From Patescibacteria group bacterium (GTDB taxonomy: Bacteria; Patescibacteriota; Gracilibacteria; UM-FILTER-43-11): DNA of 64,000 bases. This document shows, in pieces, positions 52,735 to 61,100 of the stretch (within the stretch, counting starts at the first letter, position 1; each line of letters opens with the position of its first letter). Under the pieces are notes generated by a model that saw only the letters and a program-made list of their open reading frames with translations, was not told the origin of the DNA and did no database searches. The position numbers and the translations under genes were made by a program. The DNA is taken from contig JAHJFD010000003.1 in NCBI GenBank assembly GCA_018825145.1, forward strand, positions 1-64,000, read 5' to 3'.

Positions 52735-55700
52735 ATGACTCAATTAAAAGGTCCGAAAAAACACGAAGATTTCGATTCCATCACCCTTTCCGTCGCGAGC
52801 CCCGAATCGGTACTGGAATGGTCTTATGGTGAGGTGACTAAACCGGAAACCATCAATTATCGCACGCAAAAGCCCGAAAGGGATGGGCTTTTTTGTGAAA
52901 AAATATTCGGACCAACAAAAAACTGGGAATGTTACTGCGGGAAATACAAAAGAATCCGCTACAAAGGTGTGGTTTGTGAAAAGTGCGGCGTCGAAGTGAC
53001 CCGTTCCATTGTACGCCGTGAGCGCATGGGCCATATCAGCCTGGCTGTTCCTGTTACCCATATTTGGTTCCTGCGTTCCACGCCAAGCCGGCTTGGTTTA
53101 ATCCTGGATTTACCGATCAAAGCCATTGAGCAGGTTATTTATTTTGCCGCCTACATTATTACCAATGTTGACCAGGAGGCCAAAAAAGAGGCACTGGAAA
53201 ATCTTGATAAAGATTTTCTGATGTACAAGAAGCAAATCCAGGAGGAGTTCAAAAGTAAATCCAATGACCTTAAAATTAAGGCCCGTTCCAAAAAGAAGGG
53301 TGCGCAATTGACTGAAGACCAGATTGATGAACTGGATGAAACGGGGGAAGATGTGGGTGATCTGGTTCATGCGGAGGACTCTTACGCCCGGAAAATTGAG
53401 GAACTGACCATGCAGCATCATCAGGCAAAGGACGATCTTGAAAGTCTTGCTGTCGGTAAAGTCGTCGGAGAAATCGAGTATCGCGAGCTTTCCATGAAGT
53501 TCGGCCATGTGTTTCATGCCGGAACAGGAGCTGAATCTATCCGCAAAATCCTGGAAAACCTGGATTTGAAGGTTTTTATCAAGATTCTTGAGGAAGAGCG
53601 AAAAAGAAGCACGGGTCAGAAATATAAAAAACTGCTTCGTCGTATTCGTTTGGCATCCGCCCTTATGAAGGCGGAAATCCGTCCTGAGTGGATGGTGATC
53701 GTACAGCTCCCTGTTATTCCGCCTGACCTTAGGCCCATGGTACAACTCGATGGCGGCCGTTTCGCCGCTTCCGACCTGAACGACCTTTACAGGCGTGTAA
53801 TCAACCGTAACAACCGTCTTAAAAGACTCATGGCGATCGGCGCCCCGGAAGTCATTTGCCGAAATGAAAAGCGCATGCTTCAGGAAGCTGTTGACACCTT
53901 ATTTAACAATGCCGCCCGTGCGGGTCGCGCTGTGTTCACGGCTGGCGACAAGCGTAAATTGCGCTCCCTTTCCGATATGCTAAAAGGTAAGCAGGGTCGC
54001 TTCCGCCAAAACCTTCTGGGTAAGCGTGTAGACTACTCTGGCCGTTCGGTTATTGTGGTTGGTCCTCAGCTCAAACTTTCTGAATGCGGTATTCCCAAAG
54101 AAATGGCTCTTAAATTATTTAAGCCTTTCGTGGTCGGAGAACTGATTCGTCAGGAGCTTGCTCACAACGTGAAGGGTGCCGAGCGTCTGATTGACGAAGG
54201 TAAAAAAGAGGTTTGGGACATTCTTGAAAACGAAACTTCTAAACGCCTGGTTCTTCTCAATCGTGCACCGACCCTTCACCGTCTTGGTATACAGGCTTTC
54301 AAGCCGCTTCTGATTGATGGTAAAGCTATTCAGATCCATCCGCTTGTTTGCGCGGCTTTTAACGCCGACTTCGATGGTGATCAGATGGCTGTGCACCTGC
54401 CGCTTTCTGAAAATGCGCAAAAAGAGGCCCGCGAACTTATGCTGGCTACCACCAACCTTCTTAAGCCGTCCGCCGGTGAGCCAATCATTACACCATCACA
54501 GGACATGGTGCTTGGCGTTTATTATCTGACGCGTGGATTCAAGGGCAGGGAAGGTGAGGGAATGATGTTTTCGGATATCAACGAAGCGGTTAATGCTTAT
54601 CGTCAGCGCTTTGTTCATCTTCAGGCTTTCATTTCGGGTCGTGCCAAGGGCAAAATTGTGGAAAATACCACAGTGGGCCGTATGATTTTCAACACTTTTT
54701 TGCCTGAAGAAATCGATTATGTGAACGAAACAATCGGTAAGAATGGTCTGAAAGCTCTACTTGCACAAATTCTGGACACTTGTGGCCCTGAAACCACGGC
54801 TAAAGTAGCGGATGAGTTCAAGCGCGTTGGATTTAAGTTTGCGACCAAGTCCGGTATCACTATTTCGGCTTTTGACATGCTGGTTCCGGAGGAACGAAAA
54901 GAAATGATTGCCGTGGCAGATGAAACGGTCCGAAAGATCAACAATCAATACTGGAAGGGGTGGATCACGGAAGAAGAAAGGTATAATCATGCCATCCGTT
55001 TGTGGTCATTCCTAAAGAATGACGTGACCAATAAGATGATCCAGAAATTTGATAACAGCCCTGAGAACAATATTTACTATATGATTGATTCAGGTGCTCG
55101 CGGTAACTGGGGGCAAATTACACAGCTTTGCGGAATGAAGGGGCTTGTGGCCAATCCGTCCGGTAAAACAATCGAGCTGCCCATTAAGTCTAATCTGAAA
55201 GACGGCTTCTCGATTCTGGAGTACTTTATTGCCACACATGGAGGGCGAAAAGGTAAATCCGATACTGCGCTTAAGACCGCCGAAGCCGGTTATCTTACCC
55301 GTCGTTTAGTCGATGCGGTGCAGGATATTGTCATCAAGGAAGCCGATTGCGGCAATGTCCAGGAACATCTTATCACCCGTGAAGAAAGTAACAGGATCGG
55401 CGAGGGTTTTGAAAAACGTATTTTTGGCCGTACGATTGCCGCTCATATTGTTAATCCAAAAACCGGTGAGGTGATCGCGAAGAAGGGTGTGCAGATTGAT
55501 AATGACATAGCCGCTGGCATCAAAAAGGCTCAGGTAGCAGAGGTATTGGTCCGGGCAATTATGACCTGTAAGGTTGAAAATGGTATTTGTCAGCAGTGTT
55601 ACGGGTTTGATCTTGGTACCAATAAGATTGTCGATTTGGGCACGGCGGTTGGTATTATTGCCGCTCAGTCAATTGGTGAACCAGGCACACAGCTTACCAT

Positions 55701-56637
55701 GCGCACTTTCCACATGGGAGGTGTGGCGGAAGGAAGTGATATTACGCAAGGTCTTACTCGTGTGGAAGAACTTTTTGAGGCCCGCAATCCCAAGGGGGCG
55801 GCGGTTCTGGCAGAAATTTCCGGCAAGGCTTTGGTTAAAACACAGAAGGGTCAAATCGAAGTCACGCTTACGGCTCAGGAGCTCGGAGAGGATTCGTATC
55901 AGATTCCGCCTGACTTTGAAGCTGTGGTAAAAAAAGGTGAAAAGATTAAACCTAAGCAGATTATTGCCCGATCTAAGACCGAAAAACATTCCGTTAAAGC
56001 GACTGATGAGGGGCAGGTCGTCAAGGTGACCGGTTCTGAAATTGTTACCAAGCACACCCGAAAACATGAAAAAGTTTATACTTTTGACGCGAAAGAGAAA
56101 CTGCTTATAAAAAACAATGATTTGGTAGCGAAGGGCGTTGCTCTTAATCGTGGACATTTGAATTTACAGGAATTGATGGAGTCGACCAATGTCTATACGG
56201 CTCAGAAGTATATTATGACTGAGGTACAGCATATTTATGCTTCTCAGGGGCAGACTATTAACGATAAGCACATCGAGATCATCGTGAAGCAGATGTTTTC
56301 TAAGGTGCGCGTTATCAACCCCGGCGATTCCAACTTCCTGCCCGGTGAGCTGGTTAATGCTGAACAATTTGAAAATTCTAACGAAGGGCTCAGAAAGGCC
56401 AAAAAAAATGTAGCTCGTGCTGACCGCCTGCTCTTGGGTATTTCCCGCGTGGCTATCACAACAAACAGCTGGCTTTCGGCGGCCAGCTTCCAGGAGACCA
56501 TTCGCGTTCTTGTTGAGGCGTCCACTACGCGAAAAGTTGATAATTTAAAGGGCTTGAAAGAAAACGTGATTATTGGTAAACTCATCCCCGCTGGTCACAT
56601 TTATAAAGCTAATTACGAAAAAAAAGACGCAGAATAA
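52735..56637 (+). CDS. rpoC: RNA polymerase beta' subunit (1300 aa)
   Basis: The active-site [15 protein letters not shown] is at residue ~543. The N-terminal zinc site is [20 protein letters not shown] (from residue ~66). The second zinc-binding cysteines are in the CGNV...[18 protein letters not shown] segment, and the trigger-loop region is seen in [21 protein letters not shown]. The insert at ~160-230 is charged and helical. The 44-bp gap before it is A/T-rich with repeated ATCATTA words. Confidence 0.97.
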   Translation: MTQLKGPKKHEDFDSITLSVASPESVLEWSYGEVTKPETINYRTQKPERDGLFCEKIFGPTKNWECYCGKYKRIRYKGVVCEKCGVEVTRSIVRRERMGHISLAVPVTHIWFLRSTPSRLGLILDLPIKAIEQVIYFAAYIITNVDQEAKKEALENLDKDFLMYKKQIQEEFKSKSNDLKIKARSKKKGAQLTEDQIDELDETGEDVGDLVHAEDSYARKIEELTMQHHQAKDDLESLAVGKVVGEIEYRELSMKFGHVFHAGTGAESIRKILENLDLKVFIKILEEERKRSTGQKYKKLLRRIRLASALMKAEIRPEWMVIVQLPVIPPDLRPMVQLDGGRFAASDLNDLYRRVINRNNRLKRLMAIGAPEVICRNEKRMLQEAVDTLFNNAARAGRAVFTAGDKRKLRSLSDMLKGKQGRFRQNLLGKRVDYSGRSVIVVGPQLKLSECGIPKEMALKLFKPFVVGELIRQELAHNVKGAERLIDEGKKEVWDILENETSKRLVLLNRAPTLHRLGIQAFKPLLIDGKAIQIHPLVCAAFNADFDGDQMAVHLPLSENAQKEARELMLATTNLLKPSAGEPIITPSQDMVLGVYYLTRGFKGREGEGMMFSDINEAVNAYRQRFVHLQAFISGRAKGKIVENTTVGRMIFNTFLPEEIDYVNETIGKNGLKALLAQILDTCGPETTAKVADEFKRVGFKFATKSGITISAFDMLVPEERKEMIAVADETVRKINNQYWKGWITEEERYNHAIRLWSFLKNDVTNKMIQKFDNSPENNIYYMIDSGARGNWGQITQLCGMKGLVANPSGKTIELPIKSNLKDGFSILEYFIATHGGRKGKSDTALKTAEAGYLTRRLVDAVQDIVIKEADCGNVQEHLITREESNRIGEGFEKRIFGRTIAAHIVNPKTGEVIAKKGVQIDNDIAAGIKKAQVAEVLVRAIMTCKVENGICQQCYGFDLGTNKIVDLGTAVGIIAAQSIGEPGTQLTMRTFHMGGVAEGSDITQGLTRVEELFEARNPKGAAVLAEISGKALVKTQKGQIEVTLTAQELGEDSYQIPPDFEAVVKKGEKIKPKQIIARSKTEKHSVKATDEGQVVKVTGSEIVTKHTRKHEKVYTFDAKEKLLIKNNDLVAKGVALNRGHLNLQELMESTNVYTAQKYIMTEVQHIYASQGQTINDKHIEIIVKQMFSKVRVINPGDSNFLPGELVNAEQFENSNEGLRKAKKNVARADRLLLGISRVAITTNSWLSAASFQETIRVLVEASTTRKVDNLKGLKENVIIGKLIPAGHIYKANYEKKDAE

Positions 56638-56660
56638 AGCCATTAATTCAATTATATTCT

Positions 56661-57080
56661 ATGCCAACTATCAATCAGTTAGTCAGAAAATCCAGGCGCA
56701 CACCCAAAAAGAAGAGTAAGGCTCCTGCGCTTCAGTTTACGTTTAATTCTTTAAAGAACAGGGCTGTTATGCTTGAAGGGGGGGCTCCTCAAAAAAGGGG
56801 TGTTTGCATTAAAGTGACCACCATGACTCCCAAAAAGCCAAATTCCGCGTTGCGCAAAATCGCTCGCGTGCGGCTGACCAACGGCAAAGAGATCAATGCT
56901 TATATTATGGGTGAGGGTCACAACCTGCAAGAACACTCTGTGGTGACCATTTATGGGGGCAGAGTAAAAGATCTTCCCGGTGTGCCTTATCATATCACCC
57001 GTGGAGTGCTGGATTGTCAGGGGGTCCAGAAGCGCAAACAAGGGCGCAGTCGGTATGGCGCTAAAAAACCTAAAGAATAA
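56661..57080 (+). CDS. rpsL: 30S ribosomal protein S12 (139 aa)
   Basis: Decoding-centre protein. [11 protein letters not shown], then [20 protein letters not shown] and [20 protein letters not shown] with DLPGVPYH. A ~14-residue insert after APAL, before PQKRGVC, is like that in Firmicutes S12. Lys in KPNSALRK and the Lys before DLPGV are the sites known for streptomycin-resistance changes and are wild-type here. Confidence 0.97.
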   Translation: MPTINQLVRKSRRTPKKKSKAPALQFTFNSLKNRAVMLEGGAPQKRGVCIKVTTMTPKKPNSALRKIARVRLTNGKEINAYIMGEGHNLQEHSVVTIYGGRVKDLPGVPYHITRGVLDCQGVQKRKQGRSRYGAKKPKE

Positions 57081-57122
57081 TGGCAAATGACCCAGTGACT
57101 AATTACCAATGACTAATGACCA

Positions 57123-57581
57123 ATGAGCAAAGTTAAATACATTCCCGAAGGATCCACTCAGTGGCAGGAAAAGTTTATCAACTGCATGATGCTTCGCGGC
57201 AAGAAATCCATTTCAAGGAATATTTTTGGCAACGCTATGAAGATTATTCGGGATCAGGGGGTAAAAAATCCTGAAGAGGTTTTTGAAAAGGCAATTCGCA
57301 ACGTAATGCCAAATATGGAAGTTCGTGCCAAGCGTGTTGGCGGTAGTGTGTACCAAATTCCTGTTGAGGTTAAGCCAAAACGTCAATTGGCCCTTGCCAT
57401 GCGATGGATTATCGGCGCCTGTCGCTCAAAAAAGGGCAAGTCTATGTCCGAAAAACTTGCTGTTGAATTTTTGGAAGCCGGTAAGGAATCAGGTACTGCG
57501 TTCAAAAAGCGCGAAGATGTACACCGAATGGCGGCGGCTAATAAGGCTTTTGCACATTTGGCCCGCTATAGCAGAGGTTAG
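57123..57581 (+). CDS. rpsG: 30S ribosomal protein S7 (152 aa)
   Basis: Head protein that starts assembly of the 3' domain of 16S rRNA. FINCMMLRGKKS, then FEKAIRNVMPNMEVRAKRVGG, then YQIPVEVKPKRQLALAMRWI and the HRMAAANKAFAHLAR end. It follows rpsL after 42 bp of ATGACCAATGA-like repeats. No fusA or tuf gene follows, unlike the classical str operon. Confidence 0.97.
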   Translation: MSKVKYIPEGSTQWQEKFINCMMLRGKKSISRNIFGNAMKIIRDQGVKNPEEVFEKAIRNVMPNMEVRAKRVGGSVYQIPVEVKPKRQLALAMRWIIGACRSKKGKSMSEKLAVEFLEAGKESGTAFKKREDVHRMAAANKAFAHLARYSRG

Positions 57582-57597
57582 GTGCAGGCAAATAAAT

Positions 57598-57626
57598 TTG
57601 CATTGAAAGAGTTATTGTGCTAAACT
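57598..57626 (+). promoter_or_regulatory. promoter of the SLH protein gene
   Basis: TTGCAT (57598-57603), 17-bp spacer, TAAACT (57621-57626) preceded by TGC. Predicted start is near 57633, so the GTG at 57617 cannot be the start and the ATG at 57659 is used. Confidence 0.7.
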
Positions 57627-57658
57627 ATTTTCGCAAAATAAAAATAAAAAATAACAAA

Positions 57659-58723
57659 ATGAATATAAAACAACGAAAAATTTCTATTTATTTAAAAAAG
57701 CTGAGTGTGGCGCTTGCTGTACTCACTTCCTTTGGTGTGATTGCACCTTTGGCGATGGCACAGGAATCTGCCTCGACAGCTTCCGGTACCCAGATGGTAA
57801 GCACGGGTTACAACGATGTGAGCCGGACTCACCCAAATTACACAGCCATTACTTATTTTAGTCAGGCGGGAGTTATTGGTGGTTACGCTGATGGCACTTT
57901 TAAGCCGGATAACGCCATCAATCGGGCTGAAGTTCTCAAAATTATTCTTAAAGGTTCCGGTATCGAATCGAATGAAGCGTATGGAGCGTACTTTCCCGAT
58001 GTTACCGAAAAGGACTGGTTTGCCCCCTTCGTGATTAAGGCCCGCGCGCTTGGGTTTGTGAAAGGCAATGATGCAGATGGAACATTCGCTCCGGGCAGGC
58101 AGGTTAATCTGGCGGAATTTCTGAAAATGCTCTTTGTCGCTAGCGGTGTTGATGTGTCCGCGCTTGAGGGCAAGCAGGTTGTCCCCAATATTCCTGCGGA
58201 TGCCTGGTATGCCAATTATGTTAATTACGCGGCCGTTCTTGGTATTGTCCCAAAAGACGCGAATGGCAATGTGGATGCCGCCAGGCCGCTGAGTCGCGGG
58301 GAAATTGTGAATATGATGTATTTGCTTTCGATTATTCTGAACGGCAAAGACACCCAGTTTCTTTTAAGCCGGGCTGAGGCGGAAATGGCTCAGATTGAAG
58401 TTTACATTGCGGCTAACATGATCGCTTACGCAAAAATTGCGTCCGAACTGGCTTATGATATGACTCAGCAGGCCTACAAGAATATGCCGGATAACGCCGT
58501 TGTTTTGGGTGCCGCCAAGATTGCCAAGGCTTATGACTTGCTGGTTGATTCTTTTATTCTGGGTATTCAGGGGCAAAATGAGGCAGCGGCACAAAAAGCG
58601 AACGAAGTTATTGATAAGGCCACTGAAGCCTGGGAAGCGAATAACGCGACTCAGCCGATTGCCAAGCACATAAAAGATCAGGCCCGTAAAATCCTGGCGC
58701 AGGTGGGGGGAGTTGAGCAATAA
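57659..58723 (+). CDS. S-layer-homology (SLH) domain protein (354 aa)
   Basis: The signal peptide is MNIKQRKISIYLKKLSVALA..., cut after PLAMA. Three SLH domains follow, each with the FxDV...W...I..A...G...G...G.F.P...I.RAE pattern: YNDVSRTHPNY...FKPDNAINRAE, YFPDVTEKDWF...FAPGRQVNLAE and VPNIPADAWYANYV...RPLSRGE. The last ~120 residues are Ala-rich and helical with no SLH features. SLH trimers bind secondary wall polymers, so the protein is wall-anchored. Its gene directly follows the ribosomal operon but has its own promoter. It may be a small S-layer component or a helper for the giant SLH protein. Confidence 0.9.
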   Translation: MNIKQRKISIYLKKLSVALAVLTSFGVIAPLAMAQESASTASGTQMVSTGYNDVSRTHPNYTAITYFSQAGVIGGYADGTFKPDNAINRAEVLKIILKGSGIESNEAYGAYFPDVTEKDWFAPFVIKARALGFVKGNDADGTFAPGRQVNLAEFLKMLFVASGVDVSALEGKQVVPNIPADAWYANYVNYAAVLGIVPKDANGNVDAARPLSRGEIVNMMYLLSIILNGKDTQFLLSRAEAEMAQIEVYIAANMIAYAKIASELAYDMTQQAYKNMPDNAVVLGAAKIAKAYDLLVDSFILGIQGQNEAAAQKANEVIDKATEAWEANNATQPIAKHIKDQARKILAQVGGVEQ

Positions 58724-58774
58724 TATTTGAGAGCTTAGCAAATCTTTTCGATTACCAGGATGGAAGCTTCCATT

Positions 58775-61081
58775 CTAGTTGTCGTACAGTTTTTGCTTTA
58801 GCCCGTTAATAATAATCTTTGCCTTGACTCCGCCTGAAATGATAAATTCCTTAAGCGTTGCGTCTGCTGCTTCTTCGGTGCCAAAGGTATAAAAAGTGGA
58901 TGGTGAGTTTTGATTGTTATAAGAAGTTTGAATCCAGTCAGCTGAACGGGCGGTATTTGAGATCCTGGCTTCATCAATAATTCCATCAAAATAGGATGCA
59001 TTGGCCGGTTCGTCCGAACCAAATGTAAGAGGCGCGGAATTTGATGTAAGTGTACTTAACTGAACTGTATAATCGACAACAAGCTGAGGTGCACCCCCCG
59101 CATAGGACTCTGCAACTCGCGTACCGGTACCGTCAATAATGATTGAGACAGCATTTCCGCTTGACCACCCGACTCTATCAATAACCTCTTGAATGACAGA
59201 AGAAATATTTGGAGTACGTTGATCAACACCTGCTTCACCAACCGTGTTCCAGGCAGGAACACTATTCCAGGCCACTGAAGCGCTTGTTTTGGTTCTGCCT
59301 GTAATATTATGGGTTGAAGACGTGAAAGTTGATGAATTATCTGTGTCTTCTCCGTAGACCGTAAGATTTGTGGTTCCGGAACTTGTTTCATCTACTTTAA
59401 ATTGTACATAGGCATTTGTAATAGTTGCCCCTGAAGGAATAGTGATGTTCTGGAACCTCATTCCGACTTCCTGATCGGTACCACCTTCCATAACCAGTTC
59501 TAAATCCGAACTGCTCAAGTCCATAGCTCCATTCGATACATACTCTTCAGCGTCGTCTGATTCCTGGGATACGCTGACTGTAACATTTCCGGATGCATTC
59601 AGGGAAGTATCAGAGTCCACCTGGGCTCCATCAATATACAGATATATGGCGTCATTACTGCTTTTGACTGCCGTGAACTGGTGCCAGGTATCGTCATCGT
59701 AAGTACCGGAGGATTCAATCTCTATATCCGGCCCCCAGTCGCTATCGTCATCAATGCCAAAAACAAATTCTCCGCTTCCTTTCAGCCAGGTTTTGAACCC
59801 CTGATCATCATAACGGGAAGTTACAAACTGAGTGCCGGTACTGTATTCAACATGAAGGGCCGGACCTGGATAGTCAGGATTATTGTAATCTACCGCTTCG
59901 CGTTTTCCGGTTCCGATATCCGTAAGAATAGAGATATTGGTAACTCCGGAATACGTATCAACAAGCTCCTGAATAACAGATGAAATATCCGGTGAATTAT
60001 ACGTATTGCCGGTAACCCATGTCCCGGGACTCCATGGCACACTGGCGCTTGTTTTAGTACGGCTTGAAATATTGTAGCTGGCAGTAGTATATGTCGCGGG
60101 GGTGGCGGAGTCTTCCGCGTAAATAGTGGTCGAAGTCGCGGTGCTGCTGCCGGATTTTGCGTAATAAGTAACATAGGCGTTTGTGATGGTCGCGTTGGCT
60201 GGAATGTTTACGTTCAGAAAACGCGTGCCTACGTGATAAGCTCCTACGTCCAAACGGTAATAACTTAGGTTTACAGATCCCGCAGGAGACTCATGGCCGT
60301 CATCTGAGCTTGCAGTTACACTGACATCTGTGCTTGTGGCGCCCCCACCAGGTGAGCCGGCTGTTTTAAACCATCCACTCGTAGTAAAACTTCCGGTGCC
60401 GAAATTAAAATCCGTGTCATAGCTTCGGCTGATATAATCATCGGTTCCGTCAAGATCCAAACTGCCGTCAATCTTTCCCGCTACCTGATCACCCGATGTC
60501 ATTGTGCCGCTGGAAGTCATGTGATTACCGTTGCTCGTGCTGTCATCCATTTGCGGCGCTCCGCCTGATGGATCCTCTTTTAAATGCCAAACACCTTTGT
60601 AGTTGGAATTCCAAACACCTGTAACGTTTTCCTGTGAAGTACTGATACCACTGTTACCGTAATATATATAAATTATTGTGTCATCGTTGTAATCAAGGGT
60701 TGGAATCCTTACCCAGGCTACAAATTCACCGGTAGTAGCCACATACTTTTCGACTTCAAAGTCTAAGTTGGTTGTGCCATCAGAAGCGGTGAAAATAATG
60801 TCATAACCATTAGCATTTTGCACATGGCCACCATTTCCTGTTGTTCTTAAATCAGTATCTGTTTTGTTTATAAGAACAGGAAAATTGGTGTGGTCAGCGG
60901 AACCGCTTACTTTAGTATTATCTATGGTGACTGATTTGCGATACGAGTATCCGGATTCCCAGTCAGCGTGAGCTTCGTGAGCTCCTATATTGAATGAATA
61001 TAAGCTAACTATTGTCAGAATTAGCAGCTTGCCTAAGAAACATTTGTATTTACCTGTTTTCTCGTTTATTAGACAGCTCAT
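58775..61081 (-). CDS. exported DUF2341 plus LamG-type protein with two inserted repeat modules (768 aa)
   Basis: The signal peptide is followed at once by a DUF2341 domain (WESGYSYRKSVTIDN...FPVLINKTDTDLRT...YIYYGNS, to ~150). A LamG/concanavalin-like domain then starts (GVWHLKEDPSGG...GSLDLDGTDDYI...GSFTTSGWFK). It is broken twice by the same ~150-residue module: once after ~245 (RLDVGAYHVGTRFLNVNIP...ITNAYVTYYAK...DISSVIQELVD) and again at ~490-650 (EEYVSNGAMDL...NISSVIQEVID). LamG pieces lie between (TWHQFTAVKSSNDAIYLYID) and after (YFDGIIDEARISNTARSADW). LamG domains usually bind sugars. It is 19 bp downstream of the fibre gene. Confidence 0.82.
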   Translation of the reverse strand: MSCLINEKTGKYKCFLGKLLILTIVSLYSFNIGAHEAHADWESGYSYRKSVTIDNTKVSGSADHTNFPVLINKTDTDLRTTGNGGHVQNANGYDIIFTASDGTTNLDFEVEKYVATTGEFVAWVRIPTLDYNDDTIIYIYYGNSGISTSQENVTGVWNSNYKGVWHLKEDPSGGAPQMDDSTSNGNHMTSSGTMTSGDQVAGKIDGSLDLDGTDDYISRSYDTDFNFGTGSFTTSGWFKTAGSPGGGATSTDVSVTASSDDGHESPAGSVNLSYYRLDVGAYHVGTRFLNVNIPANATITNAYVTYYAKSGSSTATSTTIYAEDSATPATYTTASYNISSRTKTSASVPWSPGTWVTGNTYNSPDISSVIQELVDTYSGVTNISILTDIGTGKREAVDYNNPDYPGPALHVEYSTGTQFVTSRYDDQGFKTWLKGSGEFVFGIDDDSDWGPDIEIESSGTYDDDTWHQFTAVKSSNDAIYLYIDGAQVDSDTSLNASGNVTVSVSQESDDAEEYVSNGAMDLSSSDLELVMEGGTDQEVGMRFQNITIPSGATITNAYVQFKVDETSSGTTNLTVYGEDTDNSSTFTSSTHNITGRTKTSASVAWNSVPAWNTVGEAGVDQRTPNISSVIQEVIDRVGWSSGNAVSIIIDGTGTRVAESYAGGAPQLVVDYTVQLSTLTSNSAPLTFGSDEPANASYFDGIIDEARISNTARSADWIQTSYNNQNSPSTFYTFGTEEAADATLKEFIISGGVKAKIIINGLKQKLYDN

Positions 61082-61100
61082 GATTCATTTCTTTTTGGCT

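Noticed and set aside
57617-57658. GTG start of the SLH protein
   Set aside because: It lies in the spacer of the promoter; the ATG at 57659 begins a normal signal peptide.
58724-58774. ATGGAAGCTTCCAT palindrome between convergent genes as terminator
   Set aside because: No T run follows on either strand, so it is not supported as an intrinsic terminator.
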